Shown: positions 55,300 through 64,000, counted from the stretch's first letter. The stretch is 64,000 nucleotides of DNA from CAVSWT01 sp963777515 (GCA_963777515.1 CAVZQU010000004.1:1-64000), one strand, 5' to 3'. The notes: generated by a model from the letters alone, not told the origin. Numbers and translations are program-made.

Positions 55300-56593
55300 A
55301 TGAAAAAGTATTATTACAACAAATTATCAAAAGCAGAAATTAAGGCTTTGACAAAACGCCCATCAATAGATAATGAAAAGGTGTTTAAAATTGTTAAGCC
55401 GATTTTAGAAGATATAAAAACAAATGGGTTATCAGCAGCAAAAAAATATGCAAAGCAATTTGACGGTTTTGAAGATAAAAATCTTTTAGTAAGTGAAGGC
55501 GAATTTAATGAAGCAGAAAAAAATCTATCGACAGAAATAAAAGAAGCAATCAGGACTGCATACGAGAACATAAATAATTTTCATCAGCAGCAATTGCCAA
55601 AAAGTTATGGTGTTGAAACGATGAAAGGAATTAAATGCTCACGTGAATTTAGAGCCATTGACAATGTTGGTTTATATATTCCCGGTGGCAATGCAGTGCT
55701 GCCATCAACAATGTTAATGCTTGGAATTCCAGCTCAAATTGCCGGATGCAAAAGAGTTGTTGTTTGTTCTCCTTCTAAAGATGGCAAAATAAATTATCCC
55801 TTGCTTTATGCGGCTAAGCTTTGCGGGATAAATGAATTTTATAAAATCGGCGGAGCTCAGGCAATTGGGTTAATGGCTTATGGTGACGAAACAATTGAAA
55901 AAGTTAATAAAGTTTTCGGTCCTGGTAATCAATATGTTACTTCTGCTAAATTATTAGTCAGCATTGATGCAGACGGATGTTCAATTGATATGCCGGCTGG
56001 ACCGAGTGAAGTGCTTGTTATTGTTGATGAAAACTCGAATGCTGGATTTGCAGCGGCGGATTTGCTTTCACAGGCAGAACACGGAAGTGATTCGCAGGTT
56101 GTTCTTGTTTCAACTTCGGATAAAAAAGTCGAAGAAGTTTTGGACGAAATAAAAATTCAAATTAAAGATTTGCCGAGAAAAGAATTCGCTTCTAATTCTT
56201 TAGAAAATTCATTTGCATTAATTGTTGATGATTTTGAAGAAGCTATTTCTTTTAGTAATTCGTATGCGCCCGAACATTTGATTTTGAATTTTGAATATGC
56301 AGAAAAGATAAAACATAAAATAATAAATGCCGGTTCTGTTTTTATTGGAGAATTTTCTCCTGAAAGTGTTGGCGATTATGCTTCGGGCACAAATCATTCA
56401 TTACCGACATATGGTTATGCAAAAACTTTCAGCGGAGTTAATGTTGAATCATTTATGAAGTCGGTTACTTTTCAAAATCTTTCTAAAGAAGGATTAAATA
56501 AATATTTCAAAAACAGTTGAAACTCTTGCTGAAGTAGAAGGATTACATGCGCATCATAAAGAATGCATGTTTCAATTAGATTGGAATCTCTAA
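55300..56593 (+). CDS. hisD: Histidinol dehydrogenase (3' frameshift near 56498)
   Basis: Oxidises histidinol to histidine with 2 NAD+. Motifs: RAIDNVGLYIPGGNAVLPSTMLML, FGPGNQYVTSAKLLVSIDADGCSIDMPAGPSEVLVI, AEHGSDSQVVLVS, and GDYASGTNHSLPTYGYAKTFSGVNVESFMK. As written the frame stops at 56520 (406 residues). One base removed from the AAA near 56498 gives ISKTVETLAEVEGLHAHHKECMFQLDWNL and a stop at 56593, the expected HisD C-terminus and length (~430). The true end is therefore almost surely 56593; homopolymer error suspected. Confidence 0.93.
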
Positions 56594-56638
56594 TATTAAA
56601 AGATTAAACAAGTTAGATGCATAAAATAGTAAATATAA

Positions 56639-57689
56639 ATGGAAATTAAAAATCTCATTAGAAAAAATATTTTAGATTTGAAGCCTTACACTTCCGCGCG
56701 TGATATTTACGAAAGCGGAATTTTGCTTGATGCAAATGAAAATAGCTGGGGTTCAACTTTTAATGAGATAAGTGAATTACACTTAAATCGTTATCCCGAC
56801 CCTCATCAAAAAGATTTGAGAAAAATAGTTTCTAAACTTTATAATATTAATGAAGACAATTTATTCTTTGGTGTCGGCTCAGATGAAATAATTGATTTAT
56901 TGATTAGAATATTTTGTGAACCTAAAACTGATAATGTTGTAATTCCCGAACCAACTTATGGTATGTATAAAGTTTCATGCGATATAAATAATGTTCAAAC
57001 CAAAGAAGTTTTATTAACAGATGATTTTCAAATTGATGTTGATAAAACAATCGAAGCTTGCGATGAAAACACAAAAATAGTTTTTCTTTGTTCGCCAAAT
57101 AATCCGACCGGGAATTTGTTAAACAAAGATGACGTTCTAAAATTATGTGAAGAATTAAAAAGCATTGTTGTAATTGATGAAGCATACATTGATTTTGCAG
57201 AAGAAGGCAGTTTTATAAATGAAGTTCAAAATCATAAAAATCTTATTGTGATGAGAACTTTTTCAAAGGCGTGGGGATTGGCTGGAATAAGGCTTGGATA
57301 TTCAATTGCAAATCCGGAAATAACGAGTTATTTATTTAAGGTTAAAGCGCCCTACAATATTAATTCTTTAACAAGATTTGCAGTTTTAAAAGCAATTGAA
57401 AATAACGAAACAAAAAAGCAATATGTTTCGTCAATCATTAAAAGAAAGAGAGAGATTAAAAAATCAGCTTGAAACTTTGACCGGAATTGAAAAAGTATTT
57501 CATTCTGATGCTAATTTTTTATTAATTAAGTGTGAAAATCCAAAAGATGTTCAAAAGCAGTTGGCTGAAAAAGGAGTTATAATTAGAGATAGAAGCTCTC
57601 AGCCGAAACTGGAAGGATGCTTAAGAATATCAATAGGCAATGAAGAAGAAAATGATATTCTTTGGGAAGAAATAAGAAAGATACTTTAA
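56639..57689 (+). pseudogene. hisC: Histidinol-phosphate aminotransferase, one frameshift
   Basis: PLP-dependent transaminase of histidinol phosphate. ILLDANENSWGS, FGVGSDEIIDLLIRIFCEP, KIVFLCSPNNPTGNLL, VVIDEAYIDFAE and RTFSKAWGLAGIRLGY (PLP lysine in FSKAWG) are all intact. The frame ends at 57472. The C-terminal frame resumes as KERERLKNQLETLTGIEKVFHSDANFLLIKCENP...CLRISIGNEEENDILWEEI, joined by one extra A near 57440 (AAAA run). Total ~350 residues, normal. A frameshift in the middle of a complete operon points to a sequencing error. Confidence 0.93.
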
Positions 57690-57691
57690 CA

Positions 57692-58540
57692 ATGTACAAA
57701 TTAAATATTGATAAAAGTTTTTTAGATTTTGATTCTCCTAAATCAAAAGGATTGATTAGCGGATTAAAGAAATTATCCGGCAAAGGATTTTATTTTTATT
57801 CTGATGATATAAATTCTAAAACTAATTCTTCACTTCAAAAAATATTTAAAAGTGAAAATATTTCTTTCAATAATAAAAGAATAAAAGATTTCACAAAAGA
57901 ATTTTCAATTAAAAAAGAAAAGAACTTTGAATCAGCTGTTGAAAAAATTCTTTCTCAATTAAGAACATCAAACCAGCATAGAAAAACAAAAGAGACAGAT
58001 ATAAAAATTAATTTATCTCTTGATGGAAAAGGAAAATCAAAAATCTCTACCGGCATTGGATTCTTTGACCACATGCTTGAGCAAATTGCAAGACATGCAA
58101 ATATCGTTTTAAATATTTCAGTAAAAGGTGATTTGCATATCGATGAACACCACACTGTTGAAGATGTCGGAATAACATTGGGAAACGCAATCGCAGAAGC
58201 TTTAGGTGACAAAAAAGGAATAAAACGTTACGGTTTTTATTTGCCGATGGATGATGCCGTTGCAGTTTGTGCAGTCGACCTTGGAGGCAGACATTATTTA
58301 AATTTTAATTGTAAATTTAGCAGAGAAAAAGTAGGTGAGTTTCCTACAGAATTAACAGAAGAATTTTTTAGAGGATTATCATCAGGATTGAAAGCAAATA
58401 TTTTTATAAAAGCTAACGGCAAAAATGATCATCATAAAATTGAAGCTATTTTCAAATCATTTGCAAAAGCATTGAATGAAGCATGCAGATTTGATGAACG
58501 AAATGAAGGCGCACTTCCATCAACAAAAGGAATTTTATGA
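57692..58540 (+). CDS. hisB: Imidazoleglycerol-phosphate dehydratase with an extra N-terminal domain
   Basis: 282 residues from MYKLNIDKS; a start 10 codons upstream would overlap hisC. The C-terminal ~190 residues are canonical IGPD: GIGFFDHMLEQIARHA, DLHIDEHHTVEDVGITLGNAIAEAL, and FFRGLSSGLKANIFIKANGKNDHHKIEAIFKSFAKAL, with the manganese-binding His residues. The first ~95 residues are not part of plain HisB. They resemble the HAD phosphatase fused in enterobacterial HisB (LDFDSPKSKGLISGLKKLSGKGFYFYSDD) but lack the DxD nucleophile pair. The operon has no separate phosphatase gene. Confidence 0.93.
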   Translation: MYKLNIDKSFLDFDSPKSKGLISGLKKLSGKGFYFYSDDINSKTNSSLQKIFKSENISFNNKRIKDFTKEFSIKKEKNFESAVEKILSQLRTSNQHRKTKETDIKINLSLDGKGKSKISTGIGFFDHMLEQIARHANIVLNISVKGDLHIDEHHTVEDVGITLGNAIAEALGDKKGIKRYGFYLPMDDAVAVCAVDLGGRHYLNFNCKFSREKVGEFPTELTEEFFRGLSSGLKANIFIKANGKNDHHKIEAIFKSFAKALNEACRFDERNEGALPSTKGIL

Positions 58541-59124
58541 TTGCTTTAATTGATTATGGTGCCGGGAATGTTGCTTCGGTTGCAAATGCATTAACAGAGC
58601 TGAAGCATGATTTTGTAATCACCAAAAATGAAACAGAAATTATTCGCGCAGAAAAAATAATATTTCCCGGAGTAGGCGAAGCTTCATTTGCTATGAGAAA
58701 GCTTCATCTTCTAAATTTATTTTCCGTTCTTAGGATGTGTGTAAAACCCATGCTCGGTATTTGCCTTGGACTTCAACTTATGGTTGAAAAATCAGAAGAA
58801 GGTAATGTTGCTTGTCTTGGAGTATTTCCTGGAACTGCAAAAAAGTTTGACGACACAAAAGTAAAAGTTCCCCACATGGGCTGGAATGAAATTGAAATTA
58901 TTAAAGAGAGTAAATTGTTTGCAAATATAAAAAGCGGAACAAGATTTTATTTTGCTAATTCATTTTATGTTCCTGTAAATGAATTTACAACCGCAAAATC
59001 TGAACACGATGTTCAGTTTAGTGCTGCGATCGAAAAAGGAAATTTTTATGGCGTCCAATTTCATCCGGAAAAATCAAGTGACGCAGGTTTGCAATTATTA
59101 AAAAATTTTATTGAGTTATGTTAA
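58537..59124 (+). CDS. hisH: Imidazole glycerol phosphate synthase, glutaminase subunit
   Basis: 195 residues, full length. Class I glutamine amidotransferase triad: Cys in MLGICLGLQLMV, and His/Glu in GVQFHPEKSSDAG. It begins MIALIDYGAGNVASVANAL. It supplies ammonia to HisF for ring closure. The start overlaps the hisB stop by 4 bases (ATGA), so it is translationally coupled. Confidence 0.97.
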   Translation: MIALIDYGAGNVASVANALTELKHDFVITKNETEIIRAEKIIFPGVGEASFAMRKLHLLNLFSVLRMCVKPMLGICLGLQLMVEKSEEGNVACLGVFPGTAKKFDDTKVKVPHMGWNEIEIIKESKLFANIKSGTRFYFANSFYVPVNEFTTAKSEHDVQFSAAIEKGNFYGVQFHPEKSSDAGLQLLKNFIELC

Positions 59125-59837
59125 TTATTCCATCGATAGATATTTACGAAAATAAAATTGTCCGCTTAACCAAAGGCAGTTTTGATAATATTACTTACTA
59201 CAAGCATTTACCTATTGGCCAAGCAAAGTTATATGAATCGTTGGGGTTTAGTTTAATCCATATTGTTGATTTGGAAGGAGCCAAAGAAGGAAAGTTTGCC
59301 GCATTAAAAACTATCGAAGAAATCAAAGCAGAAACGAGTTTACAGATTCAATTCGGCGGCGGAATTAGAGATGTTAAAACTGCTACAGAAGTTTTTAATG
59401 CGGGAGTTGATTTTGCCGTTATTGGTTCCTTGTCAATTAAAAACAAAGAAGAATTTGAATTAATTATAAAAGAATTCTCAGCCGAGAAAATTGTTTGCGC
59501 TGTTGATGTGCTTGATGATATCGTTCAAATTAGTGGATGGCAGGAAGATACAACAATAACTGTCTATGATCATATTGAATATTGTCAGGAACAAGGGATA
59601 GAAAAATTTTTATGTACAGATATTTCAAAAGACGGAATGCTTACCGGAGCTAATATTGAATTGTATAAAAGAATTTCAAGCAGATATAAAGACATAAAAT
59701 TAATTGCTTCGGGCGGAGTGAAAGATATTGAGGATGTTAAAAAATTAAAAGTCTTTGGAATATATGCTGCAATAATTGGTAAAGCTATCTACGAAGAAAA
59801 AATTGATTTGGAGGAGTTAGCCCAACTTGTTGAGTAA
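59118..59837 (+). CDS. hisA: ProFAR isomerase
   Basis: 239 residues, (beta/alpha)8 barrel with two phosphate sites: LIIPSIDIYENKIVRLTKG (catalytic Asp), LQIQFGGGIRDVKTATEVFNAGVDFAVIGSLS, CTDISKDGMLTGAN, and KLIASGGVKDIEDVKKLKVFGIYAAIIGKAIYE. Isomerises ProFAR to PRFAR. It overlaps hisH by 7 bases and hisF by 11. Confidence 0.97.
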   Translation: MLIIPSIDIYENKIVRLTKGSFDNITYYKHLPIGQAKLYESLGFSLIHIVDLEGAKEGKFAALKTIEEIKAETSLQIQFGGGIRDVKTATEVFNAGVDFAVIGSLSIKNKEEFELIIKEFSAEKIVCAVDVLDDIVQISGWQEDTTITVYDHIEYCQEQGIEKFLCTDISKDGMLTGANIELYKRISSRYKDIKLIASGGVKDIEDVKKLKVFGIYAAIIGKAIYEEKIDLEELAQLVE

Positions 59838-60582
59838 AAGAATAATCCCTTGCCTTGATGTAAAAGAAGGACGTGTTGTTAAAGGAACAAACTTCATTAA
59901 TCTCGTTGATGCCGGTTCACCGGTTGAACTTGCAGAAAGATATTCAAAAGAAGGAGCCGATGAATTAGTTTTTTTGGATATTACTGCATCTTCTGAAAAA
60001 AGAAAAATTTTAATTAATCTAGTTACAGAAGTTGCCAAAGCAGTTAGAATACCTTTTACTGTCGGCGGAGGAATTTCAGAAATAAAAGATATTGAAGCAT
60101 TATTAAAAGCCGGTGCCGATAAAGTTTCTCTAAATACAGCGATTATAAAAAATCCAAAACTTATTTCGGAATCTGCTAAACAATTTGGAAGTCAGGCAAC
60201 TGTTGCCGCGATTGATGTAAAAAAATTAAATTCAACTTATAAAGTATTTATAAAGGGAGGAAGAGAAGAAACAGAGTTAGAAGGATTAAACTGGTGCAAA
60301 AAAGCTGTTGAGTTCGGTGCCGGCGAAATACTGTTAACTTCCATGGATAGAGATGGAACAAAGCTGGGATATGATCTTGAATTTTTATCTGAACTTACTT
60401 CACAAGTAAGTGTTCCGGTCATTGCTTCCGGCGGTGCCGGTAAAAAGGAAGATTTTTTAGATGCATTTTCAAAAGCAAATGTTGACGCATGTCTGGCTGC
60501 AAGTTTATTTCATTTTAATATTCTTCCTATAAAAGAATTGAAAATATTTTTATCTGAAAATAATGTTGTTGTTAGGAATTAA
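59827..60582 (+). CDS. hisF: Imidazole glycerol phosphate synthase, cyclase subunit
   Basis: 251 residues; starts at TTG (59827, or the adjacent TTG), overlapping hisA. Family motifs: RIIPCLDVKEGRVVKGTNFINL, ADELVFLDITASSEKR, FTVGGGISEIKDIEALLKAGADKVSLNTA, ILLTSMDRDGTKLGYD, and PVIASGGAGKKEDFLDAFSKANVDACLAASLFH. Pairs with HisH to close the imidazole ring, releasing AICAR. Confidence 0.97.
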   Translation: MLSKRIIPCLDVKEGRVVKGTNFINLVDAGSPVELAERYSKEGADELVFLDITASSEKRKILINLVTEVAKAVRIPFTVGGGISEIKDIEALLKAGADKVSLNTAIIKNPKLISESAKQFGSQATVAAIDVKKLNSTYKVFIKGGREETELEGLNWCKKAVEFGAGEILLTSMDRDGTKLGYDLEFLSELTSQVSVPVIASGGAGKKEDFLDAFSKANVDACLAASLFHFNILPIKELKIFLSENNVVVRN

Positions 60583-60584
60583 AA

Positions 60585-61196
60585 ATGAATCTTAAAATAA
60601 ATCAATTAAATTTTGAAAAGTTAAACGGATTAATTCCTGCAGTTATTGTTGACCCCAAAACAGAGAAAGTTTTAATGCTGGGATTTATGAATGAAGAAGC
60701 ATTGAATAAAACTATTGATACAAAGCTGGTAACTTTTTTTTCGCGCACAAAAAACCGCTTATGGACAAAAGGGGAAACTTCAAAAAATTATTTGCACTTA
60801 GTTGATATTAAATCTGATTGCGATAATGATTCACTTTTAGTTTATGCTAATCCGGATGGGCCCACTTGTCATACCGGGAATTATTCCTGTTTTGAAGATG
60901 TGAAAGGTAATTCATCTATTAGTTTTTTGAATGAATTGTTTTCATTAATCAAAGACCGCAAAGTAAAACTACCGGAAGACAGCTATACCACAAAATTGTT
61001 TAAGCAAGGTGAAAATAGAATAATTCAAAAAGTTGGCGAGGAATCAATCGAAACTGTGATAGCAGCTAAAAATAATGATAAAAATGAAATTATTAATGAA
61101 ACTTCTGATCTGATTTATCATTTATTTGTTATGCTTGCAGATAAAAACATTGAGTTTTCTGAAGTAGTTGCAAATCTAAAAAACCGCTCTAAATAA
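60585..61196 (+). CDS. hisI: Bifunctional phosphoribosyl-AMP cyclohydrolase/phosphoribosyl-ATP diphosphatase
   Basis: 203 residues, HisIE fusion. The HisI part has VLMLGFMNEEALNKT, FFSRTKNRLWTKGETSKNYLHLVDIKSDCDNDSLLVYANPDGPTCHTGNYSCF with the zinc Cys residues. The HisE part has SYTTKLFKQGENRIIQKVGEESIETVIAAKNNDKNEIINETSDLIYHLFVML. Performs steps 2 and 3 of the pathway. Last gene of the operon; 2 bases after the hisF stop. Confidence 0.96.
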   Translation: MNLKINQLNFEKLNGLIPAVIVDPKTEKVLMLGFMNEEALNKTIDTKLVTFFSRTKNRLWTKGETSKNYLHLVDIKSDCDNDSLLVYANPDGPTCHTGNYSCFEDVKGNSSISFLNELFSLIKDRKVKLPEDSYTTKLFKQGENRIIQKVGEESIETVIAAKNNDKNEIINETSDLIYHLFVMLADKNIEFSEVVANLKNRSK

Positions 61197-61239
61197 TCAT
61201 TGAAATTAATTTTCTGATCATTTCATTAATTATACCCTG

Positions 61240-61285
61240 ACAAATGTGACGTCAGTTTTGACGACAAGACATTTTTGTCGTTCTC
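61240..61285 (+). promoter_or_regulatory. Palindrome-rich region before the pilin-like genes
   Basis: TGACGTCA (61247-61254 region) followed by TTGACGACAA...TTTTTGTCGTTC makes two nested inverted repeats sharing a TGACR motif. Located between hisIE and the pilin-like cluster. It could be an operator for the cluster, or a hairpin ending the his transcript. Function not shown. Confidence 0.3.
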
Positions 61286-61383
61286 TATATGTTTAAAGCT
61301 GTGATTTGCTCAACATTGATAGTCCTTTTGGAGGCACCATTGTTGTCTTTAAAAGGGAAAACCAAAAGAGTGGTGTCACATAT

Positions 61384-61878
61384 ATGAATTCTGGAGAATC
61401 GATCTTATCGGTAGGAGCGATGATGCTTCTTGCCGTCATGATTTTACGTGTCAATAATACAATTTTAACAACTAACAGTGTATTATTAGAAACCAAATTT
61501 GGTGTGCTTGCAACCTCACTTGCTACTTCTGTTCTTGAAGAAGCTACAGGCAAGGCTTTCGATCAGAATACCTATAATAATTCTATATCAAACGTAAATA
61601 ACCTTACTTCCCCAAGTGCATTAGGCCCAGGGAATGGCGAAACATATGCAACATTTAATGATATTGATGATTTTAACGGATATACAAGAGTTGATTCAAC
61701 TTTACCTTCAGCTATATTTTATTTATCAACAAAAGTTGAATATGTCAATCCAATAAATCCCGATGTTGCAGTTAATTATAAAACCTGGCATAAACGAATA
61801 TCGGTTATTGTAACTACTCCGTCTTCTCAAGATACTTTTAGATTATCTACAGTTGTAAGCTATTTTTTCTTTAGATAG
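61384..61878 (+). CDS. Pilin/pseudopilin-like membrane-anchored protein
   Basis: 164 residues from MNSGESILSVGAMMLLAVMILRVNN (61384). I prefer this start because the longer frame adds a non-conserved, non-hydrophobic segment. One N-terminal hydrophobic helix is followed by a soluble domain (LETKFGVLATSLATSVLEEATGKAF...FYLSTKVEYVNP...FRLSTVVSYFFFR). The pattern resembles type II/IV pseudopilins, but there is no G/FTLIE-type cleavage site. The gene beginning at 63834 looks like a paralogue. Confidence 0.6.
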   Translation: MNSGESILSVGAMMLLAVMILRVNNTILTTNSVLLETKFGVLATSLATSVLEEATGKAFDQNTYNNSISNVNNLTSPSALGPGNGETYATFNDIDDFNGYTRVDSTLPSAIFYLSTKVEYVNPINPDVAVNYKTWHKRISVIVTTPSSQDTFRLSTVVSYFFFR

Positions 61879-61887
61879 GCTTGATAA

Positions 61888-62487
61888 ATGGGATATAGTG
61901 TAATATTAGACATACTTGGCTCAATCGTAATTAGCGGAATGTTAATGTTAATCTTGCTCAGATTGAATGATGCTACAATAGAGAATACCTATACAAGCAG
62001 CGGTGATTTAACCGTTCAGCAAAATTTAACTACAGTTGTTCAGATAATTGAACATGATTTTAGAAAGATCGGATACTGCGCAGATTGGGAAAATATTCCT
62101 GATCCAACTAAGTCAATTATATATGCAGATGCGCATAGAATAAAATTTTTAACAGATGAAAATAATGATAAAACTGTAGATATAATGGACTACTATATTG
62201 GCCCTCCAAGTGAATTAAATGATACTCCAAACCCAAGAGATAGATTTTTATATAGATTATTGAATAACGAATCCCCCGTATCTGCTAATATGGGAGTTAC
62301 ACAATTTGATTTAAAATATTATGATGTTTTTAATAATGAAATCCCTTCTCCCGTGACAGTTCCCGGAGAGATTCATACTATCCAAATAAATATAACAGTT
62401 GAAGATCCTGCTGCATATGATGAGAAATATAATACGGTTTTTTGGCGGCAAATTAGATTAGCCGCAAGAAATCTACGCAACAGGTAA
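61888..62487 (+). CDS. PilW-like membrane-anchored protein
   Basis: 199 residues: a single N-terminal helix (GYSVILDILGSIVISGMLMLILLRLND) followed by VQQNLTTVVQIIEHDFRKIGYC, the minor-pilin PilW pattern, and a beta-rich C-terminal region (IQINITVEDPAAYDEKYNTVFWRQIRLAARNLRNR). A possible processing site is after MG. It starts 9 bases after the previous stop; same operon. Confidence 0.6.
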   Translation: MGYSVILDILGSIVISGMLMLILLRLNDATIENTYTSSGDLTVQQNLTTVVQIIEHDFRKIGYCADWENIPDPTKSIIYADAHRIKFLTDENNDKTVDIMDYYIGPPSELNDTPNPRDRFLYRLLNNESPVSANMGVTQFDLKYYDVFNNEIPSPVTVPGEIHTIQINITVEDPAAYDEKYNTVFWRQIRLAARNLRNR

Positions 62488-62499
62488 GGAGATAAAATA

Positions 62500-63705
62500 A
62501 TGGCAGGTAAAGGTGTACTATTTTTACTTTTAGGATTTAGCATTGTTTTTTTAGTTAAAGGAACAAACTACGGCAATATTTCAAACCGTGCTGTTGATAA
62601 TATGAGTGATTATTATAAGGCAACAGTAGCTCATAACATTGCAGTTAGTGGTGCAAACATGGCAGCTAATCAATTATTTTTTGACCCGACATGGAAAACC
62701 GGATTTACAAATAAGAGTTATTCGGGGGGTAAGATTGATGTTGAAGTAAGAACAATGGATGCTTACAGAAATATTAAAATGGTTTCTGCAAGAGGAACTT
62801 ATGAAGGTTATTCTAAAACAGTTGAAGTTATTTTAAAGCCCAGTAAATTTTCTAAGTTTGCATATTATTCACGCGTTGAACCCTCTAATATCTGGTGGAT
62901 TTCAAAGGATACCGTTTGGGGACCATTTCATACAAACGGAAGTTTAAGAGTTTCGGAAAGGCCTGTCTTTTTTGGTAAAGTTAGCTACCGATATGATTTA
63001 ATTAAATATCAATATTCATGGAATGATCCAAAGTTTTACGGCGGACTTGAATCAGGCGTTAATCTTCCAATGCCCGCTGACGGTATTGATCAGCTTGCTG
63101 ATGCAGCTTATGCAGGCGGACTTGTTTTTTTAGGAAAAGATACTGTTTATATGAAATTTGAAAATAAAACACTCAAATATAAATTTCATTACAATCAAAC
63201 CTGGCAGGAAGAAGATTTAACAAAAGAAGCAGAAAATGGAGTTATCTTTGCTAAAGATGCTGTCATTAGACTTCAAGGCACTGTAGAAGGTCAATATTCT
63301 GTAGCAACTTCAAAGTCAATTTATATCGATGATGATATTGTTTACAAAACTGACCCCAGAGATGATGCTTCTTCAAAAGATTTATTAGGAATACTTGCAT
63401 ATAAAGATGTAATAGTTACTGATAATGAAGCTAACCGTCATGATGTAAGAATAGATGGTTCTATTTATTGTCAAACCGGAGGTTTTGGGGCGGAAAAATA
63501 TGATACCAGGCCAGTAAGCGGCGAAATTCAATTATTAGGTGGAGTAATCCAAGATACTAGGGCCGCAGTAGGTACTTTCAGCGGCGGCAGCACAATTACG
63601 CATGGTTTCAGTAAAAGATACCGCTATGATGAAAGACTTATGTTAAGTTCTCCACCATTTTATCCAGGGACCGGAGAGTTTGAAATTGTTTCCTGGTTGG
63701 AATAG
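62500..63705 (+). CDS. Large membrane-anchored surface protein in the pilin-like cluster (PilX-like position)
   Basis: 401 residues: an N-terminal helix (GKGVLFLLLGFSIVFLVKG), a conserved SDYYKATVAHNIAVSGANMAANQLFF stretch like PilX proteins, then a beta-rich domain (WWISKDTVWGPFHTNGSLRVSERPVFFGKV; SIYIDDDIVYKTDPRDDASSKDLLGILAYKDVIVTDNEANRHDVRIDGSIYC). It resembles DUF4900-type proteins. AAGGAGA lies 9 bases before the ATG; 12 bases after the previous stop. Confidence 0.6.
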   Translation: MAGKGVLFLLLGFSIVFLVKGTNYGNISNRAVDNMSDYYKATVAHNIAVSGANMAANQLFFDPTWKTGFTNKSYSGGKIDVEVRTMDAYRNIKMVSARGTYEGYSKTVEVILKPSKFSKFAYYSRVEPSNIWWISKDTVWGPFHTNGSLRVSERPVFFGKVSYRYDLIKYQYSWNDPKFYGGLESGVNLPMPADGIDQLADAAYAGGLVFLGKDTVYMKFENKTLKYKFHYNQTWQEEDLTKEAENGVIFAKDAVIRLQGTVEGQYSVATSKSIYIDDDIVYKTDPRDDASSKDLLGILAYKDVIVTDNEANRHDVRIDGSIYCQTGGFGAEKYDTRPVSGEIQLLGGVIQDTRAAVGTFSGGSTITHGFSKRYRYDERLMLSSPPFYPGTGEFEIVSWLE

Positions 63706-63833
63706 TAGTAATTACTCGTAAGTGTAATAATTGCTAAAGGTTATGACAAATTTTTATTATAATCAAACTATTGCTCAGGGTATAATTTTTGATCTAAATA
63801 TGAACCCATTCTGATTAAATGAGAGGATTAAAA

Positions 63834-64000
63834 TGAATAATATTCAGTCTATGTTGTCGATCGGTTCCATACTGTTGCTCTCTCTAGCTTCTCTTAATTT
63901 CAACTCCAGTGTATTGCAGAGTTCAACTGTTGATACCGAAAACTCCGTTGTATTAACTGCTTTTTCTCTTGCAGATGATATGCTGGAAATAATAAAGCAG
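63834..64000 (+). CDS. Second pilin-like protein, cut by the window end
   Basis: The frame opens at MNNIQSMLSIGSILLLSLASLNFNSSVLQSS (GAGAGGA upstream) and runs to the last base without a stop. It shares layout with the 61384 gene (SxGxxxLL helix, then SLADDMLEIIKQ). So the cluster carries at least two paralogous major-subunit-like genes. C-terminus not seen. Confidence 0.6.

Noticed and set aside
1..64000. CRISPR array, rRNA or tRNA genes
   Set aside because: No regularly spaced identical repeats with spacers, and no stretch with tRNA or rRNA character was seen; the attC sites are far apart and contain cores rather than spacers.

Overview
The window looks like a piece of an Ignavibacteriales (Ignavibacteriota/Chlorobi-Bacteroidota side) genome, probably a draft or metagenome-derived contig. 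The evidence is low GC, many secreted proteins ending in the type IX secretion (T9SS) sorting domain with the signature NYPNPFNPxTxI, and abundant lipoproteins and signal peptides. The his operon is in hisG-D-C-B-H-A-F-IE order. Taxonomy is inferred from protein style only, since there is no rRNA in the window.

Layout. 1-9.2 kb (minus strand): small membrane and envelope proteins, a PD40 propeller, a zinc-ribbon/DUF2007 protein, a DUF362 protein with a T9SS tail, an alpha/beta hydrolase and an ECF sigma factor/membrane protein pair, with a cluster of short REP-like palindromes at 0.6-2.0 kb. 9.5-29.2 kb (plus strand): mostly single enzymes and membrane proteins (EamA transporter, MaoC, GNAT, glycosyltransferase, methyltransferase, M1 peptidase). 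It includes two copies of a DUF4386 membrane protein + zinc-less MDR oxidoreductase module, separated by a decayed tract with a broken UbiA-type gene. 29.5-34.1 kb (minus): Ig-like lipoprotein, type-B carboxylesterase and a BNR/T9SS protein.

34.4-46.1 kb is the most remarkable region: a cassette array of an integron read on the minus strand. I find seven long (189-240 bp), closely related attC sites, each with R''/R' core sites, complementary L''/L' arms and a single extrahelical C. The cassettes carry T9SS-sorted proteins, an Ntn-type (choloylglycine hydrolase-like) enzyme, an SxxK serine hydrolase, an outer-membrane barrel and unknown small proteins. The integrase is not in the window. A 3 kb central stretch of the array is decayed.

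46.5-53.9 kb: esterase with TPR tail, NmrA-like protein, HI0933-type flavoprotein, lactonase-like propeller, and an ECF sigma/membrane protein/methyltransferase/HMA-like run. 53.9-61.2 kb: the complete histidine operon, preceded by a 28-residue leader peptide with seven His codons within nine and a terminator/antiterminator pair. This is a classical attenuator written in a non-proteobacterial genome. 61.3-64.0 kb: a run of pilin-like membrane-anchored proteins that continues past the window end.

Data caution: at least a dozen genes, including hisC and the 3' end of hisD, are interrupted by one-base indels, mostly in or beside A/T homopolymers. I treat most of these as probable sequencing or assembly errors and say so in each entry. 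Some regions (22.9-25.3 kb and 40.0-42.1 kb) look truly decayed.
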